DNA from: Clostridiales bacterium
GTDB taxonomy: Bacteria > Bacillota > Clostridia > Christensenellales > Aristaeellaceae
DNA length: 64,000 bases
Reading direction: 5' to 3'
Assembly (NCBI GenBank): GCA_015056205.1
Contig: SVGS01000001.1
Coordinates: 244,365-308,364 of the forward strand
Shown here: positions 8,804-17,523 of the stretch, in pieces
Layout: every line of letters begins with the position of its first letter
Numbering within the stretch: position 1 is the stretch's first letter
Made by a program: the position numbers and the translations under genes
Notes under the pieces: model-generated
What the model saw: only the letters and a program-made list of their open reading frames with translations
Databases searched by the model: none
Told to the model about the DNA's origin: nothing

Positions 8804-10321
8804 TCAGGCTGTTGCCGCCTTCCTGAGTTCGTCCATATTGATTCCCTTCAGGTCTTTCAGTACTTCGTATAATTTGCCGGCCATCCGGCGAACGCCGCCT
8901 TCCGTATCGCTCTCCAGGTTCAGAGGAAGCACCGGATCATGGACGCTCATTCGAAGCAGGAACCACCCGGCATCTTTTTTCCCGTTCAGGTCAAAACTGA
9001 TCCGGATTCCTTCCCGGTTATCCGGAGCAATATGCCACTCCGTATGACTCTCGGCCCATGCTGTAACCTGATCGATGGCTTTTTGTCCGCAGCTTCTGAA
9101 ATCGCTTTCCGTGATATTCATGCGGATTTCGGCCGATTCGACAGGTTCCCGTAAATCCGCGATCAGGGATCCGAGGCTCTTTCCTTCTGCCTTCATCTGC
9201 ATGGCTTTCACAATCAGAACGGTAACCAGATACATTCCGTCGTCCAGAAAATGATTTTCCTGCAGCGCGGCATGACCGCTGGTCTCGATTGCCAGCGGAC
9301 AGGACATTCCTTCCTGATTCAGTCGGATGGCTTCATCGATAACATTACGGTATCCTCTCCGGAACCGGTAATGAATGCCGCCCCTCTCTTCGATGAACTG
9401 TTTTAATCCGGAAGAAGTGACGGAATCCGTAACAACGGTAATCCCCTTTTTCTGGCTCAGAAGAATAGCGCTGATCAGGGCAATCAGCCGGTTTCGGTTG
9501 ATTTCCCGTCCGTCTGAATCAACTACGGCTGCCCGGTCGCAGTCCGCGTCGAAGATGACGCCAAGATCCGCTCCGGTTTTGGTTACGGCAGATCCGAGGG
9601 AATTCATGGCTTCCCGGTTCTCCGGATTCGGTATATGGTTGGGGAACATACCGTCCGGATCCAGAAACTGACTTCCGGTGGTATCCGCACCCAGACTCTC
9701 CATCAGTTTCGCGTAAAACCCTCCCGCACCGTTCCCGGCATCCACAACCACGTGAAGACCGGTCAGCGGCTTGTCTTCCTTCGTTTGCAGCCCGGAACGA
9801 ATCCGGTCTGCCAGCTGCTGCATATAGACGGGCAGAAAAGCCTGATCCACCACGTTTCCCGGAACATCGTTACAGGATGGTTCATCCTTCTCGGCCATGG
9901 AAAGCAGTTCCGCAACCTGTTTTCCTTCCAGACCGCCATGCCTGGTAAAGAATTTCAGGCCGTTCTTATTCCACGGATGATGGCTGGCCGTAATCATGAT
10001 TGCTCCGTCCGGCTCAAATCCGGGCGTGATTGTGCTCATGTACATAGCCGGAGTCGTACACATGTCATACCTGCAGGCGGTTGCTCCGGCAGAAGAGATA
10101 CCTTCCGCCGCTGCGGCCATCAGCGCGCTTCCGGTAATTCTGCTGTCACGGCCAAGCGATATGGAGATCTGTGTCACCGGTTTTCCCTTCCATACGGCCA
10201 GTTGTTCGGCAAAAGCTTTTCCAAGCCGCCTGGCTACTTCTTCCGTCAGCACAATTCCTTCTCCCGCGGCTGTTCCGCGGACATCGGATCCGCTTTTTAA
10301 TGCCATCCAATTCGTTTCCAT
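8804..10321 (-). CDS. Phosphomannomutase/phosphoglucomutase
   Basis: An alpha-D-phosphohexomutase that interconverts hexose 1- and 6-phosphates and feeds nucleotide-sugar synthesis. The catalytic phosphoserine is S113 in TASHHPWNKNG, the metal loop is DADCDR (258-263), the sugar-specificity loop is ETSGHAALQENHFLDDG, and the C-terminal phosphate-binding domain contains REGIRISF. The 505-residue length fits the ManB/AlgC-type family. Sequence alone does not decide mannose against glucose preference. It could supply GDP-mannose-type donors to the membrane glycosyltransferase 2 kb downstream, but that link is only positional. Confidence 0.87.
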   Translation of the reverse strand: METNWMALKSGSDVRGTAAGEGIVLTEEVARRLGKAFAEQLAVWKGKPVTQISISLGRDSRITGSALMAAAAEGISSAGATACRYDMCTTPAMYMSTITPGFEPDGAIMITASHHPWNKNGLKFFTRHGGLEGKQVAELLSMAEKDEPSCNDVPGNVVDQAFLPVYMQQLADRIRSGLQTKEDKPLTGLHVVVDAGNGAGGFYAKLMESLGADTTGSQFLDPDGMFPNHIPNPENREAMNSLGSAVTKTGADLGVIFDADCDRAAVVDSDGREINRNRLIALISAILLSQKKGITVVTDSVTSSGLKQFIEERGGIHYRFRRGYRNVIDEAIRLNQEGMSCPLAIETSGHAALQENHFLDDGMYLVTVLIVKAMQMKAEGKSLGSLIADLREPVESAEIRMNITESDFRSCGQKAIDQVTAWAESHTEWHIAPDNREGIRISFDLNGKKDAGWFLLRMSVHDPVLPLNLESDTEGGVRRMAGKLYEVLKDLKGINMDELRKAATA

Positions 10322-10338
10322 CTTTTCACCGACTCCTT

Positions 10339-11034
10339 TCAGGCATTCCCTGCTTCATCTGCCATATTTCTGAACATGCGATAAATCGGAATCAGAATCT
10401 TAAAATCTTTTCTTACTTCATGAGTCAGCTGTTCGCTGAACGCAAGTTCCTGAGGCACGGGATTCTTTCCGATATAAAATTCCTTCATCGTGTACCATCG
10501 CTTGAGCCGTTCCGGAACAGAAACCGGTACAGCCATCCGTTTAAACGTGCTGCCTCCGAGCACCAGATGGCGCCGGTTGGCCATAAACGGATCGATCACT
10601 CCGGCAATTTCCGCCGGCCGTGCCTCAAGCTGCTTCCGGAAAATGTCCATTGCTTCCCGGTTTTCACCCCAGAAGCCCATTCCCCAGTCCAGCCTCCCCG
10701 GGCCGAATTCCATGAAGAAAAACAGGGACTTATCTCTGGGTTCCGCGGCTCTCCGGAACAAAAGCCACAGATGATCCCTGTACGGGCTTTTGTCTCTGGA
10801 AAAACGGGTATCCCGGTGAATGTGCGAAAGACATTTGTAAGGCCTGATTTCCATAAGGGGATCCGCTTCCTTCATCAGCGGAGAAAGGTCCTCAATGAAG
10901 GCATAGAAAGGCTTCTGTACCGATTCTGCATAACGGTCATGATTCTGATGAAACCATTCGGTGTAATTATGAAATTTCAGATCCAGAAAAAACTGGATGG
11001 TATCGTCCGTAAATCCTGTAAACATGACCGTCAT
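10339..11034 (-). CDS. DUF2461 family protein
   Basis: 231 residues. The opening FTGFTDDTIQFFLDLKFHNYTEWFHQNH and the later IHRDTRFSRDKSPYRDH with WGMGFW match the DUF2461 (TIGR02453) family, whose members are common in bacteria and have no assigned reaction. No signal peptide or membrane span. It sits between GH3 and phosphomannomutase genes with gaps of 9 and 17 bases, so it is in the same transcript, but the neighbours do not explain it. Confidence 0.82.
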   Translation of the reverse strand: MTVMFTGFTDDTIQFFLDLKFHNYTEWFHQNHDRYAESVQKPFYAFIEDLSPLMKEADPLMEIRPYKCLSHIHRDTRFSRDKSPYRDHLWLLFRRAAEPRDKSLFFFMEFGPGRLDWGMGFWGENREAMDIFRKQLEARPAEIAGVIDPFMANRRHLVLGGSTFKRMAVPVSVPERLKRWYTMKEFYIGKNPVPQELAFSEQLTHEVRKDFKILIPIYRMFRNMADEAGNA

Positions 11035-11043
11035 CCATTCTGC

Positions 11044-13110
11044 TTATTCTCTGATTTCCAGCGGAGATTCTCCCGTCAGCTTCCGGCTCAGCTGATCCGG
11101 CTGGCACGTACCGATATAGAATACCACGTGCCCGACTGTTTCCCGTTCTCCTTCTTCGTTTACCACTGTACGGGTCAGCGGATCCAGCCGGATTTCAACT
11201 TCCCTGCTTTCCCCTTTCCGCAGGCTGACCCGGGTAAACCCGCAAAGCCTGGGCCGGGGTGTCGCCTGAGAATGTTCGGCAGCCGCATAAACCTGAAGTA
11301 CCGCATCCCCGTCCATGGATCCGTCATTGGAAACGGTAACCTTCACGTTCTGCGCGCTGACCGCCGGTGCCGAGAGTGAAAAATGCGTATAGCTGAGACC
11401 GTAGCCGAACGGATATAAAGCTGTTCCGGTAAAGTATCGGTAGGTGCGGTTTGCCATGCTGTAATCTTCAAATGCCGGCAGATCCGCAATGTCACGGTAG
11501 AAAGTCAGCGGCAGATGTCCGCTGAATGAAACCTCTCCGAAGAGCAGCTTCGCCAGGGCCGTCCCGCCCGCCTGTCCGGGGTACCAGGCAAAGACCTTTG
11601 CGTTTCCCTCCTGAACATTCAGGGATGACCCGGCCGCAATAACCGTAACCAGGTGATCGGTGCTCTCCCGCAGGGTTTTCAGAAGCTTCCTCTGGGATTC
11701 GGGAATCAGCAGATCATTTTTATCTCCGCTGAAATATTCGTTTCCCGTATCTCCCTCTTCCCCTTCCAGGCCGGCATCCAGTCCGACGCAGGCTATGGTT
11801 ACATCGGCTATTTCAGCATACATGGCAGCTTCAGCCAGCCTGTCATCCGCCTGCGCCAGGCCGGAAGTTCTGTCCTTGAACAGATGACTGCCGAGGCTGT
11901 AAAGCACACGGATTCCGTGCTTTGCGGCATAGGTGCGAATCCCGTTCAGAAAAGTCACATACCGGCTGCTGGTTCCGTTATAGTTTCCTTCCAGTGCCAT
12001 CACGCTGTCAGCATTCGGTCCGATGACGGCAATGGTCTTCACCTGTTCGGCGTTCAGCGGAAGGATGCCATCGTTTTCCAGAAGGACCATGCCTTTTTCA
12101 GCCGCTTTCAGTGCCAGAGCGTCATGCTCATCTGTATCATTCTCCGTTACAGGAATATCGTCATATTCACAGTCATCCGCGAAGAGTCCCAGCATATAAC
12201 GGGTGGTAAACAGCCGTACGCAGGCCCTGGTGATATCCTCTTCGGAAATCAGGCCCTCCTGCAGCGCTTCCAGAATATGCAGATATGTGTTGCCGCAGTT
12301 CAGATCGCATCCGTTTTTTATGGCCAGAGCTGCGCTCTCGGGAGCGGTGGCTGTAACCTTATGATTTTCATGGAAATCACGGATCGCCCAGCAATCACTG
12401 ACGACATGGCCCTGAAAGCCCCATTTCCCCCGAAGCGTATCCGTGAGCAGAAATTTGGAACCACAGGCAGGTTCTCCGTTTACACGGTTATAAGCACCCA
12501 TTACGGATTCTACACCGGCTTCCCTGACTGTCGCTTCAAAAGCCGGCAGATAGGTTTCCTCAAGATCTTTTTTGCTGGCACGCGCGTCAAACTGATGGCG
12601 CAGAGCCTCCGGCCCGGAATGAACGGCAAAATGCTTGCTGCACGCGGCTGTTTTCAGGTATTTTCCGTTTCCCTGCAGACCTTTGATAAACCGGATTCCA
12701 AGCCGGCTTGTCAGATAGGGATCCTCTCCGTAGGTCTCATGCCCTCTTCCCCAGCGGGGATCCCGGAAAATATTGATATTGGGGCTCCATACCGTTAATC
12801 CCTTATAAATATCACGATCTCCGTGCCGGCTCTGCCCGTTATACTTTGCCCGGGCTTCCGTGGAAATTACCGAAGCGATCTCCTCCTGAAGGTCTTCGTC
12901 AAACATGGCGGCTAAACCGATCGCCTGGGGAAAAACGGTAGCCGTCCCCGCTCTGGCCACACCGTGCAGCGCTTCATTCCACCAGTTGTAAGCAGGGATA
13001 CCAAGCCGCGGAACAGCCGGTGCATCATATTTCAGCTGGGAAGCTTTTTCTTCCAGCGTCATCCTGGAAACAAGCTCTTTGGCTTTGGCGGTAGCAGTGT
13101 CTCTGTTCAT
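11044..13110 (-). CDS. Glycoside hydrolase family 3, beta-xylosidase/beta-glucosidase type
   Basis: A 688-residue GH3 enzyme. I place the start at the internal ATG (MNRDTATAKAKEL), which follows GAAAGGAGATC, rather than 16 codons upstream. NWWNEALHGVAR near 43 is typical of the xylosidase-like branch; the catalytic nucleophile is D239 in GHVVSDCWAI; KHFAVHSGPE is the substrate-binding KH motif. The second GH3 domain and a C-terminal fibronectin-III-like domain follow. There is no signal peptide, so it should act in the cytoplasm on imported oligosaccharides, consistent with the GH67 gene at 54.8 kb. Exact substrate is inferred. Confidence 0.86.
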   Translation of the reverse strand: MNRDTATAKAKELVSRMTLEEKASQLKYDAPAVPRLGIPAYNWWNEALHGVARAGTATVFPQAIGLAAMFDEDLQEEIASVISTEARAKYNGQSRHGDRDIYKGLTVWSPNINIFRDPRWGRGHETYGEDPYLTSRLGIRFIKGLQGNGKYLKTAACSKHFAVHSGPEALRHQFDARASKKDLEETYLPAFEATVREAGVESVMGAYNRVNGEPACGSKFLLTDTLRGKWGFQGHVVSDCWAIRDFHENHKVTATAPESAALAIKNGCDLNCGNTYLHILEALQEGLISEEDITRACVRLFTTRYMLGLFADDCEYDDIPVTENDTDEHDALALKAAEKGMVLLENDGILPLNAEQVKTIAVIGPNADSVMALEGNYNGTSSRYVTFLNGIRTYAAKHGIRVLYSLGSHLFKDRTSGLAQADDRLAEAAMYAEIADVTIACVGLDAGLEGEEGDTGNEYFSGDKNDLLIPESQRKLLKTLRESTDHLVTVIAAGSSLNVQEGNAKVFAWYPGQAGGTALAKLLFGEVSFSGHLPLTFYRDIADLPAFEDYSMANRTYRYFTGTALYPFGYGLSYTHFSLSAPAVSAQNVKVTVSNDGSMDGDAVLQVYAAAEHSQATPRPRLCGFTRVSLRKGESREVEIRLDPLTRTVVNEEGERETVGHVVFYIGTCQPDQLSRKLTGESPLEIRE

Positions 13111-13151
13111 GAAGGGGGATCTCCTTTCTGCGACCTGGTTATTCGGGGAAA

Positions 13152-13182
13152 AAAGCAAAGAAAGCTGCCGTTTCCGGCAGCT
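13152..13182 (-). terminator. Rho-independent terminator of rplS
   Basis: On the minus strand a perfect 8-bp stem AGCTGCCG/CGGCAGCT closes a GAAA tetraloop and is followed by TTCTTTGCTTTTTT. It lies just after the rplS stop and before the GH3 gene, so GH3 and the genes after it depend on read-through or on a promoter I could not see. Confidence 0.85.
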
Positions 13183-13194
13183 GTCTGGCTTGAA

Positions 13195-13545
13195 TTACAC
13201 GCGCCTGACCTCTTTAATTTTCGCGGCTTTACCCTGAAGGTCACGCAGATAGTACAGCTTCGCGCGGCGGACTTTGCCGTGACGAATCACTTCCACATGG
13301 TCGACCCGCGGGGAATGAATCGGGAATGTACGTTCAACGCCAATCCCATAGGAAACACGCCTGACCGTAAAGGTTTCCCGTACCCCGCCATTGCGCTTGG
13401 CAATCACAGTGCCTTCGAAAGCCTGCAGACGTTCTCTGTTTCCTTCAACAACCTTCACCCATACCCGCACGGTATCACCGACACTGATAGCAGGAAGATC
13501 TGTCCGAATCTGTTTGGCTTCGATGGAACGAATAATTTCATTCAT
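13195..13545 (-). CDS. rplS: 50S ribosomal protein L19
   Basis: 116 residues, normal length. [29 protein letters not shown] without its first residue, then [21 protein letters not shown] and [13 protein letters not shown], are the L19 signatures; L19 sits at the 30S-50S interface. GAAGGAGGAACAAG precedes the ATG. It has its own promoter and terminator and is a single-gene unit on the minus strand. In most Firmicutes rplS directly follows trmD; here trmD lies 33 kb away on the other strand. Confidence 0.97.
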   Translation of the reverse strand: MNEIIRSIEAKQIRTDLPAISVGDTVRVWVKVVEGNRERLQAFEGTVIAKRNGGVRETFTVRRVSYGIGVERTFPIHSPRVDHVEVIRHGKVRRAKLYYLRDLQGKAAKIKEVRRV

Positions 13546-13642
13546 CGCCTTGTTCCTCCTTCCCTCTCAGACGTTCGTGCTTCGGAGGCCGATTCGAACA
13601 ATAGCCTGACCCGAACAGAGGACCGTCCGCATAACATTGTAG

Positions 13643-13671
13643 ATGATATCATTTTTCCGAACAAAAAGCAA
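13643..13671 (-). promoter_or_regulatory. Sigma-A-type promoter for rplS
   Basis: Minus strand: TTGCTT, 17-base spacer, TATCAT, with an extended TGA before the -10. It would give a leader of nearly 90 bases before rplS. It lies just beyond the stop codon of the ATP-grasp gene. Confidence 0.65.
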
Positions 13672-13679
13672 GCTTTATT

Positions 13680-14705
13680 TTATATATCGATGAACTTGCG
13701 GAATTCCGGCAGGATTCCGATTCCGTCGGGATAGTGAGCGGCAAACTGAGGAATCGCGTGAGACGGAAAGCTGTTGCCTTCAATGAAGGTGGGGCCGTTG
13801 GCGGTAATTGCGACATCCCAGGCGATATAACGCATTTCAGGGATTTTTTCCGCCGCTTTCATGCACATCGCCTTGGCTTCATTCCAGAAAGGAATGGTCA
13901 ACCCGATAATGCTGGTATTGGTCATAGGATGTTTTAAAAACGTATTTCCCTGTTTATCAGCCCCGACGGTCAGAAGCTTTCCGGAGCTCAGATCTATCCG
14001 TGCTGCCATTCCGCCGCAATCTACGTTGTCCATGACTTTTCCGTTTCCGATACGCAGGAATGCGTATACTATGCCCTTCTGCTTTTCTCCGAACAGAGTG
14101 GCAATACGGCAGGTATTGACGGATGTCGGACACAGGGAAGCCATTTTCGGATGCTGAACGACAATCTCCTCCAGAATACCGATCCCGTCATCGATCAGTT
14201 TCCGGCGAAAAGCCTCCGGCCCCTGCTGCCAGTCTGCCGCCGTATACTTTTTGATTCCCTGTCCGCTGGATCCTTCAAGCGGTTTCCCGATCAGCGATTC
14301 ACGGCCGCGGCAGAGAGAAAAAAGGTCATCTGTATTTGTTTCAGCATTGATTTTCAGCCACTTACGGGGAATATACTCACTGAAAAGGGCATTGAATTCT
14401 GCTTTATCATCGAAAAAATGCCAGAATTCCTTTGGATTCATTCTCCGGACAATTTCATTGGAAATGCCCCGGGTAATTACCGTCCTGCGCTGCTCATCGT
14501 TCAGCCGGTACATTTCCGCAATTTTGTAATCAATATATCCGGCATTGTATTTAACGGCGCACTGAAGCATGTCCTTCATCAGCCAGGCCCTGCTTTTGCC
14601 GCTGCGTTTTTTCAGCAGCTTTGTGGTTTTCCACATGGCCTTTCTGTCAATCTTCGCGGCCCGTTTCAGAAAATACTGCATACGTGTAGACATGAGAAAG
14701 CGCAT
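13680..14705 (-). CDS. Sugar-transfer-associated ATP-grasp protein
   Basis: 341 residues, related to the ATP-grasp family found with capsule and sugar-transfer genes (PF14397-like). The N-terminal 80 residues are basic and helical. LIGKPLEGSSGQGIKKY (about 138-154) is the ATP-binding glycine loop and AWDVAITANGPTFIEGN (about 296-312) carries the acidic metal-binding residues of the grasp. The reaction, presumably an ATP-dependent ligation, is not known. AAGGAAAGGGG abuts the first ATG. It starts 14 bases after ychF on the same strand, so it is co-transcribed with it; no sugar-transfer genes are adjacent. Confidence 0.75.
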   Translation of the reverse strand: MRFLMSTRMQYFLKRAAKIDRKAMWKTTKLLKKRSGKSRAWLMKDMLQCAVKYNAGYIDYKIAEMYRLNDEQRRTVITRGISNEIVRRMNPKEFWHFFDDKAEFNALFSEYIPRKWLKINAETNTDDLFSLCRGRESLIGKPLEGSSGQGIKKYTAADWQQGPEAFRRKLIDDGIGILEEIVVQHPKMASLCPTSVNTCRIATLFGEKQKGIVYAFLRIGNGKVMDNVDCGGMAARIDLSSGKLLTVGADKQGNTFLKHPMTNTSIIGLTIPFWNEAKAMCMKAAEKIPEMRYIAWDVAITANGPTFIEGNSFPSHAIPQFAAHYPDGIGILPEFRKFIDI

Positions 14706-14719
14706 CCCCTTTCCTTGGA

Positions 14720-15817
14720 TTAAACGTTGAACCGGAAAAGCGTAATATCTCCGTCTTTCATCACGTAGTCTTTTCCTTCGCTCCGTACCAGCCCTTTTTC
14801 ACGGCACGCAGCCATGCTTCCATTTTCAACCAGAGTTTCATAAGGCACCACCTCAGCGCGGATAAACCCTCTCTCAAAGTCCGTATGGATCTTTCCGGCT
14901 GCCTGAGGCGCTTTGGTGCCCTGGGGAATGGTCCATGCTCTGCATTCATCTTCCCCGACCGTCAGAAAGGAGATCAGCCCCAGCAGTCTGTAGCAGGCGG
15001 TAATCAGTCGATCCAGTCCGCTTTCTCCGATTCCAAGATCTTCGATAAATTCCGCCTTATCCTGGGGAGACATCTGAGCAATCTCTTCCTCTATAGCGGC
15101 GGAGATCACAATCATCTCGGCATTTTCCGCTGCGGCCGTTTCCCTGACCCGCTGAACGAAGGGGATTTCTTCCTCGTTTTTTCCCAGGTCGTCTTCAGAG
15201 ATATTGGCGGCGTAAATGACCGGCTTTGTGGTCAGCAGAAACCAGTCATTAACCAGGGCGCGCTCATCGTCATTCATCTCATACGTCCGGGCGGGCTTTC
15301 CGGATTCCAGGTGCTGATAGATCTTTTCCGCCAGCTCCGCTTCCGCCGCACTCTTCCGATCCCCTCCCCGGAAGTTTCGAAGCGCTTTGTCTCTGCGTCT
15401 GGAAACCGTTTCCATATCGGAGAAGATCAGTTCCAGATTGATCGTTTCGATATCGCGGACAGGATCAACCGATCCGTCCACATGAATAATGTTTTCATCT
15501 TCAAAGCATCTGACCACGTGAACAATTGCGTCTACTTCCCGGATATGACTCAGAAACTTGTTTCCGAGACCCTCGCCTCGGCTTGCTCCCTTTACGAGTC
15601 CCGCGATATCAACGAATTCAATCGTTGTCGGCGTTATTTTTTTCGGATGGTACATTTCTCCCAGAACATCCAGACGGGAATCGGGCACCATCACAACCCC
15701 GGTATTGGGTTCGATCGTGCAGAAAGGATAATTTTCCGCCTGTGCTCCCGCTTTCGTGATGGCGTTAAAAAGCGTACTTTTTCCGACGTTCGGCAATCCG
15801 ACAACACCCAGTTTCAT
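14720..15817 (-). CDS. ychF: Redox-regulated ATPase YchF
   Basis: A 365-residue Obg-like P-loop protein that prefers ATP over GTP. P-loop GLPNVGKST (7-15) is followed by the family sequence AQAENYPFCTIEPNTG. The G4 motif is AANISEDD rather than NKxD, the change that gives ATP specificity. The C-terminal TGS domain ends with EGKDYVMKDGDITLFRFNV. It heads a two-gene unit with the ATP-grasp gene behind a strong promoter and is divergent from dacF. Confidence 0.96.
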   Translation of the reverse strand: MKLGVVGLPNVGKSTLFNAITKAGAQAENYPFCTIEPNTGVVMVPDSRLDVLGEMYHPKKITPTTIEFVDIAGLVKGASRGEGLGNKFLSHIREVDAIVHVVRCFEDENIIHVDGSVDPVRDIETINLELIFSDMETVSRRRDKALRNFRGGDRKSAAEAELAEKIYQHLESGKPARTYEMNDDERALVNDWFLLTTKPVIYAANISEDDLGKNEEEIPFVQRVRETAAAENAEMIVISAAIEEEIAQMSPQDKAEFIEDLGIGESGLDRLITACYRLLGLISFLTVGEDECRAWTIPQGTKAPQAAGKIHTDFERGFIRAEVVPYETLVENGSMAACREKGLVRSEGKDYVMKDGDITLFRFNV

Positions 15818-15840
15818 GCCACCTGCTCCTTCCCGTTCAG

Positions 15841-15859
15841 CAGAACCATAACGGTTCTG
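15841..15859 (-). promoter_or_regulatory. Hairpin in the ychF leader
   Basis: A perfect 7-bp inverted repeat CAGAACC/GGTTCTG with a 5-base loop lies between the ychF promoter and its ribosome site (GGAAGGAG). Without a U-run it is not a terminator; an RNA stabiliser or operator is possible. Confidence 0.4.
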
Positions 15860-15870
15860 TACCGAAAAGA

Positions 15871-15899
15871 ATTATATCGGCCCGCTTCTGAATCGTCAA
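15871..15899 (-). promoter_or_regulatory. Sigma-A-type promoter for ychF
   Basis: Minus strand: TTGACG, 17-base spacer, TATAAT. Eleven of twelve consensus bases match. Confidence 0.8.
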
Positions 15900-15901
15900 G
15901 C

Positions 15902-15930
15902 TTTCAAAAACTGAAAAACTATGGTATGAT
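15902..15930 (+). promoter_or_regulatory. Candidate promoter for dacF
   Basis: TTTCAA, 17-base spacer, TATGAT, back to back with the ychF promoter. The -35 is weak. Confidence 0.45.
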
Positions 15931-15959
15931 GATTGCGTTTTCAGAAGGAGGTGAAAGGT

Positions 15960-17426
15960 TTGAAAAAAGGGATCTGTCTTTTTTTATCCCTTTGTTTTCT
16001 GCTTCTCGCCTTCTCCGGTGTCGGTCTGACTGAAGACAACGCCGCTGAAAGGATTCCGGAACCCACGCTGCAGCCGGATGCCCCTGCCTATAACGCGGAT
16101 CATCCAGAGGATCTGACGCCTGATCAGCTTTATGCGCTTTCCGCGATTCTGATTACAGAGGATAAGGGTGAAGTCATTTTCGAAAAGGACGCAGATGAAA
16201 TCCGTTATCCGGCTTCCACCACGAAAATCCTGACCGTTCTGCTGGGAATTCTCATGGTGGATGATCTCGAACAGATTGTCACGGTTTCTGAAACGGCGCT
16301 GATGGTTCCGGAAGATTCCTCCACCATGAAACTGAAAGCGGATGAGGAAATCAGGCTGATCGACGTTCTGTACGGTACGATGATGCTCTCCGGAAACGAC
16401 GGCGCCAACGTTATTGCCGAAACCGTTTCCGGCTCCGTTGACCGCTTTGTGGATCTGATGAATGAGACTGCCAAAGCCTACGGATGTACAAGCACCCATT
16501 TTGTTAACGCGCACGGTTACCATGATGATAATCACTATACAACAGCCCGGGATATGGCCATCATTACCCGACAGGCCATGCAGAATGAGACCTTTCGGGA
16601 AATCGCTCGGGCGGTAACCTACTCCATTCCCCGCACAAATAAACAGCGGGCCAGAACCATTACTACCCGTTCTGAATACATGCTCACCGGTTCCGAGGAA
16701 AAGCCGAATAAATACTATTATGAATATGCGACCGGTGTAAAAACGGGTTCTCATTCTCATTCCGGTTACTGTTTTGTAGGATCCGCGGAAAAAAACCAGG
16801 TGGAACTGATTTCTGTTGTGCTGTTTACCGGAAACCGTGCCAGGTGGGCAGATACGATCAAGCTCATGAATTACGGATTCAGTCAGTATATCAGTGTAAC
16901 TCCGGTCGAGCTTTATCAGATGAATCCCATTACGATCGAGACCAGCAATTATTCCACTTCTGATTCGAACCGCGGAAAACTTCAGCTGATCTGCCAGCCT
17001 TCCGACGCTGCCGCTTCAGATATACGAATCGTTGCGACAAAATCTGAAATCAGAAGAATGGCGGATAATCTTACAGACACGGTGCTGATCCAGTACAGCC
17101 GTGATTTTGCCGCTCCGATCACCGTCGGGGAGACAATTGGCACAATGACCTATTTCCCGGAGAAGGGAGATCCTGTCTCATATACCTTGTCCGCTTCCCG
17201 CAGCATCGCGCAGCGGGAAAATGTACCGAAGACGCTGGAGCAAATCGTTCGCGAGACCTACGCGGATCCGAATCCTTTTCCTCCGCTGAACTTCGAATTT
17301 GCCATGATTCTTTTCCTTCCTTTTTTAACGCTCCTGCTGCTCCTGTTCCTGCTGATTCGGACGCGAAAGCGGCACCGGAAGCGTAATCTGCGTGTTCCCC
17401 GGCCCCGGCAGCGCTATGTGAAATAA
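15960..17426 (+). CDS. dacF: D-alanyl-D-alanine carboxypeptidase (DacF/PBP5 type)
   Basis: A serine carboxypeptidase (family S11) that removes the terminal D-Ala from peptidoglycan stems. AAGGAGGTG sits 6-7 bases before TTG at 15960, so I choose that start over the ATG nine codons upstream. A signal peptide (FLSLCFLLLAFSGVGL) leads to the catalytic SxxK in PASTTKIL, the SGN of MLSGNDGAN and the KTG of GVKTGSHSH. A PBP5-like C-terminal domain follows, and the protein ends in a real membrane span (FLPFLTLLLLLFLLI) plus a basic cytoplasmic tail, rather than the amphipathic helix of E. coli PBP5. About 488 residues. Confidence 0.93.
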   Translation: MKKGICLFLSLCFLLLAFSGVGLTEDNAAERIPEPTLQPDAPAYNADHPEDLTPDQLYALSAILITEDKGEVIFEKDADEIRYPASTTKILTVLLGILMVDDLEQIVTVSETALMVPEDSSTMKLKADEEIRLIDVLYGTMMLSGNDGANVIAETVSGSVDRFVDLMNETAKAYGCTSTHFVNAHGYHDDNHYTTARDMAIITRQAMQNETFREIARAVTYSIPRTNKQRARTITTRSEYMLTGSEEKPNKYYYEYATGVKTGSHSHSGYCFVGSAEKNQVELISVVLFTGNRARWADTIKLMNYGFSQYISVTPVELYQMNPITIETSNYSTSDSNRGKLQLICQPSDAAASDIRIVATKSEIRRMADNLTDTVLIQYSRDFAAPITVGETIGTMTYFPEKGDPVSYTLSASRSIAQRENVPKTLEQIVRETYADPNPFPPLNFEFAMILFLPFLTLLLLLFLLIRTRKRHRKRNLRVPRPRQRYVK

Positions 17427-17451
17427 TTGTTTTTTCAATATTTGTGTTTGC

Positions 17452-17479
17452 ATGACAGAAAGCTTTGTGATACCATAAT
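17452..17479 (+). promoter_or_regulatory. Promoter for the FGGY-HAD-hprK-glk cluster
   Basis: ATGACA, 16-base spacer, CATAAT, 45 bases before the FGGY start. No obvious cre-like palindrome overlaps it. Confidence 0.55.
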
Positions 17480-17523
17480 CTGTTGAGAGGATATCTTATA
17501 AATTCATGGATCGGAGGGTTTTT

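Noticed and set aside
10171-11379. Long plus-strand frames here and at 26794-27987, 11653-12798 and 14885-16033
   Set aside because: Each mirrors a well-supported minus-strand gene and shows no family motif.
13546-13642. Ribosomal-protein L19 leader RNA
   Set aside because: The leader is about 90 bases, but I see no stable stem pattern that I can match with confidence.
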